Positions 24,191-33,401 of a stretch of 64,000 bases of DNA are shown here, piece after piece. The notes under the pieces are model-generated. The model made no database searches and was not told the origin of the DNA. It was given only the letters and a program-made list of their open reading frames with translations. Each line of letters begins with the position of its first letter. Position 1 is the first letter of the stretch. The stretch is from NCBI RefSeq assembly GCF_016019885.1, contig NZ_JAEANY010000002.1:310001-374000 (forward strand), read 5' to 3'. Source of the DNA: Aurantiacibacter sediminis (lineage in GTDB: Bacteria > Pseudomonadota > Alphaproteobacteria > Sphingomonadales > Sphingomonadaceae). The translations under genes were made by a program, and so were the position numbers.

Positions 24191-24572
24191 CTCAAGACTC
24201 CAAATCGTCATTCCCCCTGTTCCGGGGCAAAAAAATCGTGTTTTGGGTGATGCGCGACTGGAGCGGACGCTCGCCGAAAATCACCCTCTGCTACGTCCGA
24301 CATCACGCATAAAGCATAGCTCCATGCGCCAGAGGGGCCCGGTACGCGATGTTATAATGCCACATCTGAAAATCAGTTCCCGGCAATCGGGAAAATTTTA
24401 ACGCAGTGTTTTTCGTTACTGCGGATTTGGGCACGATGAACCGGCGCTCGCGACAATGTGAAATCAAATAAAATCAAGTCGCTACGCGGCATCTTGGCAA
24501 TGACATTCGCGCAACAAAAAGGGGCGCCGCCATCGCTGGCAGCGCCCCGTTTTTCGTTTAGCCAAAGGTCGC
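24191..24572. other. Intergenic region between the SnoaL-like lipoprotein gene and rplI
   Basis: About 380 AT-rich bases holding the lipoprotein gene's promoter region, the rplI terminator (24516-24558), and a small hairpin TTCCCG / CGGGAA around 24378-24394 followed by AAATTTTAA. No gene was found. Confidence 0.6.
24516..24558 (-). terminator. Rho-independent terminator after rplI
   Basis: Hairpin with arms GGGGCGC / GCGCCCC flanked by AAAAA on the left and TTTTT on the right, so it can stop transcription from both sides. It lies just past the rplI stop codon. Confidence 0.85.
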
Positions 24573-25247
24573 TTACGCGTCCTTGTTGTCGCTATCTTCG
24601 GCGGTCGCTTCAGCCTGCATTTCTGCAGCTTCCTCGCCATCGGCCGGAGCTTCGACCTCTTCACCTTCGGCGGTGGGCAGGTCGCCCAGTTCGCGGTCCG
24701 GATCGAGTTCGTGCTGGAAGCCGGCTTCTGCGATGGCAGCAGCTTCTTCTTCAGCAGCCTGTGCGAGGATGTCCACGCCCTGGCTCTGCAGTTCGGCTTC
24801 GTCTTCCGAACGAGCGACATTGGCCTTGATCAGCACTTCCACCTCTGGGTGGAGGCGGATGGTCACGTCGAACATGCCGATCGTCTTGATCGGTGCGCCC
24901 ATGATGACCTGCTTCTTGTCGATGTCGTGGCCCTTGTCGGTAAGACCGGCAGCCACGTCACGCACGTTGACCGAGCCGTAAAGCTGGCCAGCATTCGATG
25001 CAGCACGGATCAGGACGATTTCGGTGCCTTCGACCTTTTCGCCCTGCTTTTCAGCATCCGTACGCTTTTCAGCGTTTTCAGCTTCCAGCTTATCGCGATT
25101 GGCTTCGAAAACTTTCTTGTTGGCTTCGTTGGCGCGAAGAGCCTTCTTCTGCGGCAACAGGAAGTTACGGGCGTAGCCGTCCTTCACGGTGACGACATCG
25201 CCGATGGAGCCAAGGCCGCCAACGCGTTCGAGGAGAATAATATCCAT
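24573..25247 (-). CDS. rplI: 50S ribosomal protein L9 with acidic extension
   Basis: The first 150 residues are canonical L9: the N-terminal domain 'MDIILLERVGGLGSIGDVV', 'VKDGYARNFLLPQKKA', the long connecting helix, and the C-terminal domain with 'LYGSVNVRDVAAGL' and 'IKTIGMFDVTIRLHPEVEV'. It then runs on through an acidic Glu/Ala-rich tail to 224 residues, against about 149 in E. coli. Such tails occur in sphingomonads. L9 binds 23S rRNA and limits frameshifting. Last gene of rpsF-rpsR-rplI. Confidence 0.96.
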   Translation of the reverse strand: MDIILLERVGGLGSIGDVVTVKDGYARNFLLPQKKALRANEANKKVFEANRDKLEAENAEKRTDAEKQGEKVEGTEIVLIRAASNAGQLYGSVNVRDVAAGLTDKGHDIDKKQVIMGAPIKTIGMFDVTIRLHPEVEVLIKANVARSEDEAELQSQGVDILAQAAEEEAAAIAEAGFQHELDPDRELGDLPTAEGEEVEAPADGEEAAEMQAEATAEDSDNKDA

Positions 25248-25259
25248 ATGTCTTCTCCC

Positions 25260-25484
25260 TTACTTCACGATGTAGGGCAGCAGGCCCAGGTGGCGGGCGC
25301 GCTTGATGGCCTTGGCCAGTTCACGCTGCTTCTTGGCAGAAACGGCGGTGATACGGCTCGGCACGATCTTGCCGCGTTCGGACATGAAGCCCTGCAGCAG
25401 GCGCGTGTCCTTGTAATCGATCTGCGGAGCGTCCTTGCCGGCAAACGGGCAGGACTTGCGACGACGGTAAAACGGACGAGCCAT
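25260..25484 (-). CDS. rpsR: 30S ribosomal protein S18
   Basis: A 74-residue basic protein with the S18 pattern '[14 protein letters not shown]', '[19 protein letters not shown]' and '[26 protein letters not shown]' (quoted in part). S18 pairs with S6 on the 30S platform. Its ATG shares one base with the rpsF stop codon, implying coupled translation, and 12 bases separate it from rplI. Confidence 0.97.
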   Translation of the reverse strand: MARPFYRRRKSCPFAGKDAPQIDYKDTRLLQGFMSERGKIVPSRITAVSAKKQRELAKAIKRARHLGLLPYIVK

Positions 25485-25846
25485 TAATTGTCTCCCCGAT
25501 CAGACCGCTTCTTCTTGTCGCGGTCGTTCTTCTTCATCATTACCGAGGGGCCATCGTCATGTTGTTCGACAGCGATGGTCAGCCAACGGATGATGTCTTC
25601 GTTAATCCGGTTCTGGCGCTCGAGCTCGGACACCAGCGAGCCGGGCCCGTCGATGTTGAGCATGACGAAATGCGCCTTGCGGTTACGGTCAATCTTGTAG
25701 GCGAGGGATTTGAGGCCCCAGGTTTCGGTCTTCACGACCTTACCGCCATTGGCTTCCACGATTTCCGTGGCGCCGCTGGCGAGCGCGTCTACCTGAGCCT
25801 GGCTCAGATCCTGACGCGCGAGGAATACATGCTCATAGAGAGCCAT
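25484..25846 (-). CDS. rpsF: 30S ribosomal protein S6
   Basis: A 120-residue S6: '[20 protein letters not shown]', '[19 protein letters not shown]' and '[17 protein letters not shown]', then a short charged tail ([14 protein letters not shown]). It forms a heterodimer with S18 on the 30S platform. The ATG at 25846 matches the family start; the frame is open about 50 codons further upstream, but that part is not S6-like. First gene of the operon, preceded by a structured leader. Confidence 0.97.
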   Translation of the reverse strand: MALYEHVFLARQDLSQAQVDALASGATEIVEANGGKVVKTETWGLKSLAYKIDRNRKAHFVMLNIDGPGSLVSELERQNRINEDIIRWLTIAVEQHDDGPSVMMKKNDRDKKKRSDRGDN

Positions 25847-25895
25847 GTCGCGCTTCCTTATACTATGCCGATCGCTGGCGATCCTGCGGCGAATT

Positions 25896-25960
25896 CCGCT
25901 GGGGCCCCTCCGGCTTTCTTCGAATTTCCGGCGGCAGGGCAAACGGCCCGATGCCAGCGG
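25896..25960 (-). promoter_or_regulatory. Candidate structured leader of rpsF
   Basis: An inverted repeat CCGCTGG / CCAGCGG encloses further GC-rich complementary segments (GGGCC / GGCCC), giving a branched hairpin about 50-115 bases upstream of the rpsF start. Leaders of this operon in many bacteria carry an S6:S18-binding RNA that autoregulates synthesis. The match to that motif is only suggestive. Confidence 0.35.
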
Positions 25961-26053
25961 AAGGGGCGCACATAGCGGGAATGGGGTGAAATGCAAGGCT
26001 TGTTTGGTGCATCGTCGTGTTCCAAACGCGGGCGTCGAAAGGGAGAGAAGCCG

Positions 26054-26641
26054 ATGTCATTCTGGAAGAAAGCACTGAACGGTTTCGATAACCGGATGAC
26101 GGCACCTCCCCCGGAGCCGAAGCTACCTGCGCCGATCCGCCAGCGCGATTGCAGCGAAGATCCGAAGCCGCATTTCCGCTTCTATCCTCACGCTTACGAA
26201 GACGGTAATTTCGAAGAGAGCGATGCGAAATGCTGGCTGTGCGGCTGCCCCTGCGGTTGGCGGTATGTCGCATCGATCTACTCGGCAGATAAGCCCGAAG
26301 TCGTTTGCGCACGATGCCTTGCCGACGGCACGCTGGGAAGCGGCACTCACGATACCGTCGCTTCGAGCAAGGTAGTCGATAAAGAACTATGGTTCGAAGC
26401 GGAGTGTTGCACACCCGGCATCAGCTCGTTCAACCCGTTCTCCTGGCCCGTGGTGGATGGTGAACCGCTGGCATATCTCGGCCATGCCGATCAGCGCGAC
26501 CTGGAAAAACGTGCGGAGGTCAAACAGGCGATGGCGGCACTCGCCAAGGAATTCGACTGGCCGGAGGTCGCGCCGCATTACGCCATGATCTTTCGTAGCC
26601 TGGACGGCAAGCACTGGCGCGCATCGATGGACCTTGACTAG
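26054..26641 (+). CDS. CbrC family protein (UPF0167)
   Basis: The 195-residue protein contains the UPF0167/CbrC pattern: '[15 protein letters not shown]', a Cys cluster 'CWLCGCPCG', then '[20 protein letters not shown]', where CxxC pairs could bind zinc. E. coli CbrC is linked to colicin E2 tolerance through the CreBC regulon; the biochemical role is unknown. The ATG at 26054 follows GGGAGAGAAG. Transcribed divergently from rpsF. Confidence 0.82.
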   Translation: MSFWKKALNGFDNRMTAPPPEPKLPAPIRQRDCSEDPKPHFRFYPHAYEDGNFEESDAKCWLCGCPCGWRYVASIYSADKPEVVCARCLADGTLGSGTHDTVASSKVVDKELWFEAECCTPGISSFNPFSWPVVDGEPLAYLGHADQRDLEKRAEVKQAMAALAKEFDWPEVAPHYAMIFRSLDGKHWRASMDLD

Positions 26642-26703
26642 AGACATTGGCGGAACCGGCAGCTAAGCCCCCGGTTGGAAAACGAAAACAGGGAGACCAA
26701 CAC

Positions 26704-27672
26704 ATGCCATCCGGCCTTGCCGCGCTTCTCGACGACGTATCGATCATCGCGCGAACCGCGTCGGCCTCGGTCGATGACATTGCCGCTGCCGCAGGGCGTG
26801 CGGGCTCCAAGACTGCGGGCGTGGTGATCGACGATGCGGCGGTGACGCCTAGCTATGTCACGGGCCTTTCGCCGGCGCGCGAATTGCCGATTATCTGGAA
26901 AATCGCACGGGGTAGCTTCTTCAACAAGCTCGTCATCCTACTTCCCGCAGCGTTATTGCTGAGCGAGTTCCTGCCATGGCTAATCATACCCATCCTGATG
27001 CTGGGCGGCGCTTTCCTTTGCTATGAAGGCGCGGAGAAAGTGCTCGAAAAGCTCGGCGGAAAGAAGCACGGCAAGAACCTGGAAAGCCCGATCGAGGACC
27101 CGGAGCAGTTCGAAAAAGAGCGCGTCCAGGGCGCGATCCGCACCGATCTGATCCTCTCTGCCGAAATCATGGCCATCACGCTGAGCGAAGTTGCGACCGA
27201 GACGCTTATCACCCGGGCGGGGGTGCTCGCCATTGTCGGGATCGCGGTGACTGTCGTTGTCTACGGGGCGGTGGCGCTGATCGTGAAGATGGATGATGTC
27301 GGACTGCACCTCGCCAAGGAGGGGCGGACTGACGCGGGACGGAGTTTTGGCAGAGGGCTGGTCAACGCTATGCCGCATCTGCTCACCGCGCTTTCGCTGA
27401 TCGGCACCGTAGCCATGCTGTGGGTCGGCGGCGGGATCATTATCCACGGGACGCATGAGCTGGGCTTCCTTCTGCCGGAGGAAGCGATTCATTCCGCGCA
27501 GCATTGGGTCGAAACCATTGCCGGCGGGCTCGGCGGCATTCTTGGCTGGCTTACTTTTGCCAGCCTCTCAGCCGTGCTGGGCCTGGCTTTGGGCGCGGTG
27601 ATCGTGTTCGTGCTGCACAATTTGCTGGGGCTCGGCCACACCGAAGAGCACGGCGAGGCCGCAGCGCACTAA
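26704..27672 (+). CDS. DUF808 family inner-membrane protein (YedI-like)
   Basis: A 322-residue protein beginning 'MPSGLAALLDDVSIIARTA', the recognisable DUF808/YedI start, with 'DDAAVTPSYVTGL' and about six to seven hydrophobic helices between residues 75 and 315. Function is unknown; it may be a transporter-like membrane protein. The ATG at 26704 follows CAGGGAG. It sits 62 bases after the CbrC gene, on the same strand. Confidence 0.88.
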   Translation: MPSGLAALLDDVSIIARTASASVDDIAAAAGRAGSKTAGVVIDDAAVTPSYVTGLSPARELPIIWKIARGSFFNKLVILLPAALLLSEFLPWLIIPILMLGGAFLCYEGAEKVLEKLGGKKHGKNLESPIEDPEQFEKERVQGAIRTDLILSAEIMAITLSEVATETLITRAGVLAIVGIAVTVVVYGAVALIVKMDDVGLHLAKEGRTDAGRSFGRGLVNAMPHLLTALSLIGTVAMLWVGGGIIIHGTHELGFLLPEEAIHSAQHWVETIAGGLGGILGWLTFASLSAVLGLALGAVIVFVLHNLLGLGHTEEHGEAAAH

Positions 27673-27678
27673 GCCTGA

Positions 27679-27978
27679 TCAGGCCGCCGCGCGGTGGGTG
27701 CGGCGTTCATCCGCAATCCACGCATCCTTGTCCGTCCAGCTGCGCGCGTCAGAGCTTTCAACGCGGCCATCTGGATGGAGGACGAACCATACATCCTCGT
27801 CCGCCGCGCGCGGATCAAGCGTGATCGGGGTGAGGCGGCGATCCTTGCCAACCTGCCAGCCGAGCACGTTGGTGTAGATCAGATCGACCTGGTTATCGTC
27901 GAAATAGGCGGAGACCAGATAGGTGCCGGGATGCGCATCGAACATGCCGATGCCGCTTTCGCGATAGCTTTTCTGCAC
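27679..27978 (-). CDS. Conserved hypothetical small protein
   Basis: A 99-residue protein, unrecognised, with an apparent beta-rich middle ('TYLVSAYFDDNQVDLIYTNVLGW' in part, 'DVWFVLHPDGRVES') and a basic C terminus. A GTG start at 27978 is supported by GGGAGG seven bases upstream. It converges with the DUF808 gene, six bases apart. No signal peptide or membrane helix is visible, so it is likely cytosolic. Confidence 0.6.
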   Translation of the reverse strand: MQKSYRESGIGMFDAHPGTYLVSAYFDDNQVDLIYTNVLGWQVGKDRRLTPITLDPRAADEDVWFVLHPDGRVESSDARSWTDKDAWIADERRTHRAAA

Positions 27979-28056
27979 CTTTGAGCCTCCCGTGAATTGC
28001 GGTGAAGCGCCCGTTTACCCTGCAAAACCTTGCGAAAGGTTTATGCAGATTGTCGG

Positions 28057-29472
28057 TTAAAGCCGCGCCAGAAGATCTTCGGCGAATTCGGTCAGCGTAT
28101 CGTCACGTGCGCCCATCACGACCACGCGATCTCCCGGCTTCGCGTTCTCGACGATGAAATCGCCGCAGCCTTCGCGGGTGTTGATGTGAAGCGCCTTTCC
28201 GCCTGCGTCGTGGATCATATCGATGATCCGCTCGCTGCCGGTACTGCGATCGACCGTGCCGCCAAAATAGACCGGGTCGCACAGGATGGTGAGATCGGTC
28301 TCATCCAATTCCTCGGCGAAGGTTTCGGCGAGTTCGTGGCCCATCTGGCGCAGAGGACCATAGCCGTGCGGCTGGAAGAAGGCGATCACGCGCCCATCGT
28401 GGCTTTTGAGGGTTTTAAGCGTCGCACGCGCCTTTTCCGGATTGTGCCCGAAATCGTCGATCACGGTCACCCCGCTCGCGCTTGTGCCGACGATATCGAA
28501 GCGCCGGGCGAGGCCTTTAAAGTCCGCCAGCGCGGTAACGGCATCCCCAACCGGCACGCCCGCAGCATTGGCAGCGGCGATCGCGGCGAGGGCATTGGAG
28601 AGGTTGTGCCGCCCCGGCATGGCAAGGCGCAGCGCATGCTCGCTGTCGTCGCGTCGGTCGATCACGAGCGCGGCCTGCCTGGTCGGCCCATCGGCAATAC
28701 TGCCCTTTGCGATGCCAAGCGCGGCGCAGCTATTTTCGATCCCGAAGGTCAGCGGCTCATTCGCCTGTGCGACCAGGCGGAAGGCCTCGACATCATCCGC
28801 ATTCACCACGCCGCGATCTGCGACGCTCAGGAAATTGCCGAACAATTCGCGCAGTTCCTCCATGCTCTTGTGATCGAGGCTGACGTTGAGCAGCAAAGCT
28901 ACAGAAGGCCGGTAAAGCGCGATCGAACCATCGCTTTCGTCGACCTCGGACACGAAAGTGCTGCCGTCACCCATGATGGCGCTGGCAAAGGGGCGGTCCT
29001 TGGAGACGAAGTTCTTCATCACCGCACCATTCATGACGGTGGGCTTCTTACCCGTCGCTTCCATGATCCAGCCGAGCATGGCGGTGGTGGTCGATTTGCC
29101 GCTCGTCCCGCCAACGGCGAGCGAGCAGGGCGCTTGGTTGAACAGCCGCGCGAGCAATTCGGCACGGGTCAGGCGCTCGCAGCCCAGTTCCTTTGCCTTG
29201 GCGATTTCCGGGACGGTGTCCTCTATTGCGGCAGAGGCGATCAGGATCTGGTCGCCCGAGGTGATGCCGCTGCCATCCTGCGGGAACAGCCGGAAACCCT
29301 GCCGCTCCAGCACCGCGAATTTCTCAGGCGTGCGGCCTTGGTCGAAACTGCGGTCCGACCCGGCCACTTCGCCGCCAAGGCCTTTCACGATCTGCGCGAG
29401 CGGCAGCATGCCGGACCCGCCGATGCCGCAGAAGAAATAGGGATGGGCAATCACGCTGGAGCTATCATTCAT
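28057..29472 (-). CDS. mpl: Mur ligase, probably UDP-MurNAc:tripeptide ligase (Mpl-like)
   Basis: The 471-residue protein has the Mur ligase N domain ('FFCGIGGSGMLPLAQIV'), the ATP loop GTSGKST at 122-128, a central 'LNVSLDHKSMEEL', and a C domain with 'VIDDFGHNPEKARATL'. Both MurC (adds L-Ala) and Mpl (re-attaches recycled tripeptide) share these. Mpl is favoured because a divergent neighbour 58 bases away encodes an LD-carboxypeptidase that makes the tripeptide, and because the dcw cluster that houses murC is not here. The ATG at 29472 fits the family; the frame is open further upstream. Confidence 0.8.
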   Translation of the reverse strand: MNDSSSVIAHPYFFCGIGGSGMLPLAQIVKGLGGEVAGSDRSFDQGRTPEKFAVLERQGFRLFPQDGSGITSGDQILIASAAIEDTVPEIAKAKELGCERLTRAELLARLFNQAPCSLAVGGTSGKSTTTAMLGWIMEATGKKPTVMNGAVMKNFVSKDRPFASAIMGDGSTFVSEVDESDGSIALYRPSVALLLNVSLDHKSMEELRELFGNFLSVADRGVVNADDVEAFRLVAQANEPLTFGIENSCAALGIAKGSIADGPTRQAALVIDRRDDSEHALRLAMPGRHNLSNALAAIAAANAAGVPVGDAVTALADFKGLARRFDIVGTSASGVTVIDDFGHNPEKARATLKTLKSHDGRVIAFFQPHGYGPLRQMGHELAETFAEELDETDLTILCDPVYFGGTVDRSTGSERIIDMIHDAGGKALHINTREGCGDFIVENAKPGDRVVVMGARDDTLTEFAEDLLARL

Positions 29473-29530
29473 GGGGGTTGTGCCTATGCGGATGGTGGCG
29501 CTTTGTGAAGCGGATGTTAGAGGTAAATGG

Positions 29531-30343
29531 ATGACAACACGCATTGCCTGCCTGTGCCCCGGAAAGCCGGTCCTGCGTGATCGGGCGGACGCCGTCCTTG
29601 CCATGGCGCAGGCCGAATTTCCCGATGTGGAGCTGCGCTTCCATACGCAATGCTTCCTTGAGCAAGGCCATTTCGCAGGCGACGATGCCACAAGGCTCGA
29701 TGCTTTGGTCTCCACCGCCAACGATCCCGGGATCGACGCGATCTGGTTCGGCATGGGCGGATATGGCTCCAACCGCATCGCTGGCGAGGCAATCCCGCTG
29801 CTGGGCGAGGCAGCGTGCGACAAGACATACCTCGGCTATTCGGACAATGGCTATCTGCTCGGCGCGCTCTACACGCACGGCATCGGCAAGCCGGTGCACG
29901 GACCGCTCGCTGGCGATATCAAACGCGAAGGCGGCGACGATGCGGTGCGCCGCGTCCTGAAATATCTATCCGGGCAGAATGTCCCGCTGGAAAGCGGCCT
30001 CGATGATCGCTCCACGGTCGCATTCAATCTGATGACGCTCGCGATGCTAGTCGGCACGGACTTGATGCCGGACCTCACCGATCACGTCGTGTTGGTCGAA
30101 GAAGTGGCTGAGCATCTCTACGCCGTTGACCGGCTCTTTTTCCACGTCACGCAGAACCTGAAAGGTGTCGCAGGTATCCGCCTAGGCCGCGTGTCCGATG
30201 TGCCGGATAACGACCGTCCGTTCGGCGCAACCGCAGAAGAAATCGCGCGATACTGGTGCGCGAAATCGGGCATTCCCTATCTCGGCCGCGCGGATATCGG
30301 GCACGATAGTGCCAACGCAATCGTTCCCTTTGGCAAACGCTAA
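29531..30343 (+). CDS. ldcA: LD-carboxypeptidase (S66 family, LdcA-like)
   Basis: A 270-residue protein with the S66 pattern: 'IWFGMGGYGSNRI', the catalytic Ser in LGYSDN (about 98), a Glu in 'VVLVEEVAEHLYAVDRLFFH' and the His in 'GHDSANAIVPFG'. S66 enzymes remove the terminal D-Ala from murein tetrapeptides in the cytosol, producing the tripeptide for reuse. Divergent to the Mpl-like ligase, with which it forms a plausible recycling pair. The ATG follows AGAGG. Confidence 0.87.
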   Translation: MTTRIACLCPGKPVLRDRADAVLAMAQAEFPDVELRFHTQCFLEQGHFAGDDATRLDALVSTANDPGIDAIWFGMGGYGSNRIAGEAIPLLGEAACDKTYLGYSDNGYLLGALYTHGIGKPVHGPLAGDIKREGGDDAVRRVLKYLSGQNVPLESGLDDRSTVAFNLMTLAMLVGTDLMPDLTDHVVLVEEVAEHLYAVDRLFFHVTQNLKGVAGIRLGRVSDVPDNDRPFGATAEEIARYWCAKSGIPYLGRADIGHDSANAIVPFGKR

Positions 30344-30395
30344 CGTTGCGGGACGAGCCGCAGACGCATAGGTGCACCCGCCAAAGGAGATTTTC

Positions 30396-31328
30396 ATGAT
30401 TGCATTCGTTTTCCCGGGTCAGGGCAGCCAAAAGGTCGGCATGGGGGCAGAGCTTGCCGAAGCCAGCAGCGCAGCGCGCGAAGTATTCCAGGAAGTCGAT
30501 GACGCGCTCAACCAGAAGCTGTTCAACCTGATGGGCGAGGGGCCGGAAAGCGAACTGACGATGACGGCCAATGCCCAGCCCGCGATCATGGCGAACGGCA
30601 TGGCGGTGGCACGCGTTCTGGAGGCGGGCGGAGTAAACCTGTCCGAAAAGGGTGAAGCAGTCGCCGGTCACTCGCTGGGTGAATATTCGGCGCTGGCTTC
30701 CGTCGGGGCATTCAGCCTCACTGACACAGCCAAGCTGCTGCGCACGCGCGGCATTGCGATGCAGGATGCCGTTCCCATCGGCGTGGGCGGCATGTGTGCG
30801 CTGCTTGGCGCAGATCTCGAAAAGGCGCAGGCGCTGGCCGATGCAGCTGCCGAGAGCGAAGTGTGCGAAGTCGCCAATGACAATGATCCCGGTCAGGTCG
30901 TGCTGTCGGGTCATCTCTCCGCGATCAATCGCGCGGTGGAACTGGCGAGGGATCACGGCATCAAGCGCGCAATCAAGCTGCCCGTCTCGGCACCTTTCCA
31001 TTGCTCGCTGATGGAGCCTGCAACGCAGCGCATGAACCTGGCGCTCAATGACACCAAGCCGAACGCTTTCCGCCTGCCGGTCTATTCGAATGTCACCGCC
31101 GCTGCCGTTACCGATCCTGCTACCGAGCGCGATTTGCTGGTCGAACAGATTACCGGCCGAGTACGCTGGCGTGAAAGCGTGATGGCGATGAGCGATGCGG
31201 GGATCACCCACTTTATCGAGCTGGGCGGAAAAGTGCTCGGCCCGATGATCAAGAAGATCGCGCCTGATGCCACGATCACCAGTGTTGTGACGATGGAAGA
31301 TATCGAGGCGCTCGCCAAAGAATTGTAA
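30396..31328 (+). CDS. fabD: Malonyl-CoA:ACP transacylase
   Basis: The 310-residue enzyme has 'FVFPGQGSQKVGMG' at the start, the nucleophile Ser93 in GHSLGEYSAL, and the catalytic His in APFHCSLM. It transfers malonyl groups from CoA to acyl carrier protein for fatty-acid synthesis. AAAGGAGA lies five bases before the ATG. In most bacteria fabG follows directly; here a large lipoprotein gene intervenes. Confidence 0.97.
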   Translation: MIAFVFPGQGSQKVGMGAELAEASSAAREVFQEVDDALNQKLFNLMGEGPESELTMTANAQPAIMANGMAVARVLEAGGVNLSEKGEAVAGHSLGEYSALASVGAFSLTDTAKLLRTRGIAMQDAVPIGVGGMCALLGADLEKAQALADAAAESEVCEVANDNDPGQVVLSGHLSAINRAVELARDHGIKRAIKLPVSAPFHCSLMEPATQRMNLALNDTKPNAFRLPVYSNVTAAAVTDPATERDLLVEQITGRVRWRESVMAMSDAGITHFIELGGKVLGPMIKKIAPDATITSVVTMEDIEALAKEL

Positions 31329-31357
31329 GCACTTGCAATTTGCTGCAAAGCCCTTCA

Positions 31358-31374
31358 ATGTAACAATGTTACAT
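31358..31374. promoter_or_regulatory. Perfect palindrome upstream of the propeller gene
   Basis: ATGTAACAATGTTACAT is a perfect inverted repeat (7-base arms, 3-base centre) lying 14 bases before the ATG of the beta-propeller gene and 29 bases after fabD. The shape and position suit a dimeric repressor operator; the regulator is unknown. Confidence 0.55.
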
Positions 31375-31388
31375 AGGAAGGGTTGGGT

Positions 31389-33326
31389 ATGCTGAACAAG
31401 GTTCGATTCGGGGCTGCGCTGCTTGTTGGAACACTCGCGCTGGCTGGCTGCCGCGCGGCCGATGAACTGTCGGTGCCAGACGGCGATGGCGCAGGCCTAG
31501 AGGCGTTCGCCAGCGAGGATGCTTTTGAGCGTTTTGCTGAGCGGATGGAGGAACTCCAGGGCAGCCAGCAAACGGAATATGTGACGACCGTAGACATCCA
31601 GGAGGACGCTGTAGCCGAGGCAGCTCCTCCGCCGCCGGTTGCACCGCCACCGCCTGCCGCTCTTGAGGCATCTGCTGCGCCGCGCGCAGAAGGCGAGCAA
31701 ATCACCAACACGCAGGAGCAGGGCGTAGACGAGGGCGCGATCGTTAAGGATGCGGGCGATTATCTCGTTATCCTTCGACGCGGTCGCATTTTCACCGTGC
31801 GGCACGGCGGCAATATGCTCGATTCCGTAGATAGCAGCGATGCCTTTCCGCCCGGCGAATTCGTGCCCGGCACGTGGTATGATGAAATGCTGGTGCGCGG
31901 GAACCAGATCATCGTCGTCGGCTACAGCTACGGCGATTTCGGCACCGAGATAAACCGCTTCACCCTCGGTGATGATGGCTCGATTTCTTATCGCGACACA
32001 CATTACCTGCGGTCTGGCGATTATTATTCGTCGAGCAATTATGCGAGCCGGATGATCGGCGATGAGCTGATCTTCTACGCACCCGTTTATATGAATTGGG
32101 CGGACTGGCGCTCGACCATGCCCGCTCTGCGGCGCGGCGGAGCGAATGGCGAGGTGGTGGACCTTGTCGAACCGGAAAGCATCTACGCCACTCCCGCCAC
32201 TTTGCGCGGCAAATACCCGGTCGGTGTAGCCCATACCGTGACGCGCTGCGATCTCTCGGCAGCAGAGCTGGAGTGCGAGGCCGACGCGGTTCTGGGCGGC
32301 TGGGGTCGTGTATTCTACGTCAGCCCGCGCGCGGTCTATCTGTGGACCGAGCAGCCATACATGCCGGACGCCGAAGAACGCGATCCTGCGCAGCTTTATC
32401 GCCTCCCGCTTGATGGCTCGCGCCCCGGCGCCGTGCCGGTCGAAGGCGCGCCGGTGGATCAATTCTCCTTCAGCGAAGACCGCACGGATGACATTCTGCG
32501 TGTGATCGTGCGTGGGGATAGCAATCAGGGCGGCGAGGGCATGTGGGGCGCGGAATTCTCATCTGGCGATGTCGGCCTGCTGACCATCCCAATGGACAGC
32601 TTTACAGACGGCTCTGAACGCATCCCGCAAGAGGCGATGCGCGAATTGCCGAGCGTGGTCGGCTACCGTTTCCACAACCGCTTCGTGCCCGGCTATTTGC
32701 TCTACACTGCCGCGAACTATGGCAGTGAAAGCGACGGACGCTTTTTCTACGCCGTCCCGCTCGATGGGCGCGAGGCGCAGCGGATCGACTTGCAGCACGG
32801 CGTGACCCGGTTCGATATCATGGGCAGCGATGCAGTGGCGATCGGGCCTGCAAGCGGCGGCGCATTGGGCTTCTCAGCCGTGTCGCTGGGCGAGGATGTG
32901 ACCATCGAAGACGTCTACCTGCTGCCGTCTGCCAGCGAAGGCGAACAGCGCAGCCAGGCGTTCTTCTACCGGCCCGATAGCAATTCACGCGGCGGGCTGT
33001 CCGGTACGCTGGGCCTGCCCGTCACTCGCACAAGCACAGGCAGCGGGGGCGAGTTCCTCGGCAATGCGTCCGCCATCTTTTTCCTCCGGCGCGAGGATCG
33101 CGAGTTCAGCCCTGCAGGCGATCTCGTCTCGCGCGCGAAAGCAGGAGTGGATGACAATTGCGTCGCGTCCTGCGTCGATTGGTACGGCAATGCCCGGCCC
33201 ATCTTCCTGCGCGACCGGATCTTCGCCCTGATGGGATATGAACTGGTCGAAGGCCGTATCGAAAATGGCACAATCCGCGAAGTGCGCCGCACCAACTTCA
33301 CCCCGCGCGGCCGCGGAGAACGATAG
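31389..33326 (+). CDS. Secreted beta-propeller domain lipoprotein
   Basis: A 645-residue protein with a lipobox (LALAGC, Cys about 21), a Pro/Ala-rich linker near residues 75-100, then 'NTQEQGVDEGAIVKDAGDYLVILRRG', the entry to a 'secreted protein with C-terminal beta-propeller' (COG4880-like) domain of about 530 residues. Archaeal and bacterial members are extracytoplasmic; function is unknown. AGGAAGGG precedes the ATG at 31389. It sits between fabD and fabG and has its own upstream palindrome, so it is probably separately controlled. Confidence 0.82.
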   Translation: MLNKVRFGAALLVGTLALAGCRAADELSVPDGDGAGLEAFASEDAFERFAERMEELQGSQQTEYVTTVDIQEDAVAEAAPPPPVAPPPPAALEASAAPRAEGEQITNTQEQGVDEGAIVKDAGDYLVILRRGRIFTVRHGGNMLDSVDSSDAFPPGEFVPGTWYDEMLVRGNQIIVVGYSYGDFGTEINRFTLGDDGSISYRDTHYLRSGDYYSSSNYASRMIGDELIFYAPVYMNWADWRSTMPALRRGGANGEVVDLVEPESIYATPATLRGKYPVGVAHTVTRCDLSAAELECEADAVLGGWGRVFYVSPRAVYLWTEQPYMPDAEERDPAQLYRLPLDGSRPGAVPVEGAPVDQFSFSEDRTDDILRVIVRGDSNQGGEGMWGAEFSSGDVGLLTIPMDSFTDGSERIPQEAMRELPSVVGYRFHNRFVPGYLLYTAANYGSESDGRFFYAVPLDGREAQRIDLQHGVTRFDIMGSDAVAIGPASGGALGFSAVSLGEDVTIEDVYLLPSASEGEQRSQAFFYRPDSNSRGGLSGTLGLPVTRTSTGSGGEFLGNASAIFFLRREDREFSPAGDLVSRAKAGVDDNCVASCVDWYGNARPIFLRDRIFALMGYELVEGRIENGTIREVRRTNFTPRGRGER

Positions 33327-33401
33327 GCGAGACAGTTGACCCCGCAGCGTTCTGGCGCAACAGCGGTGGCCAATCGCGAAACAACAATGAAAGCACTCGC
33401 C

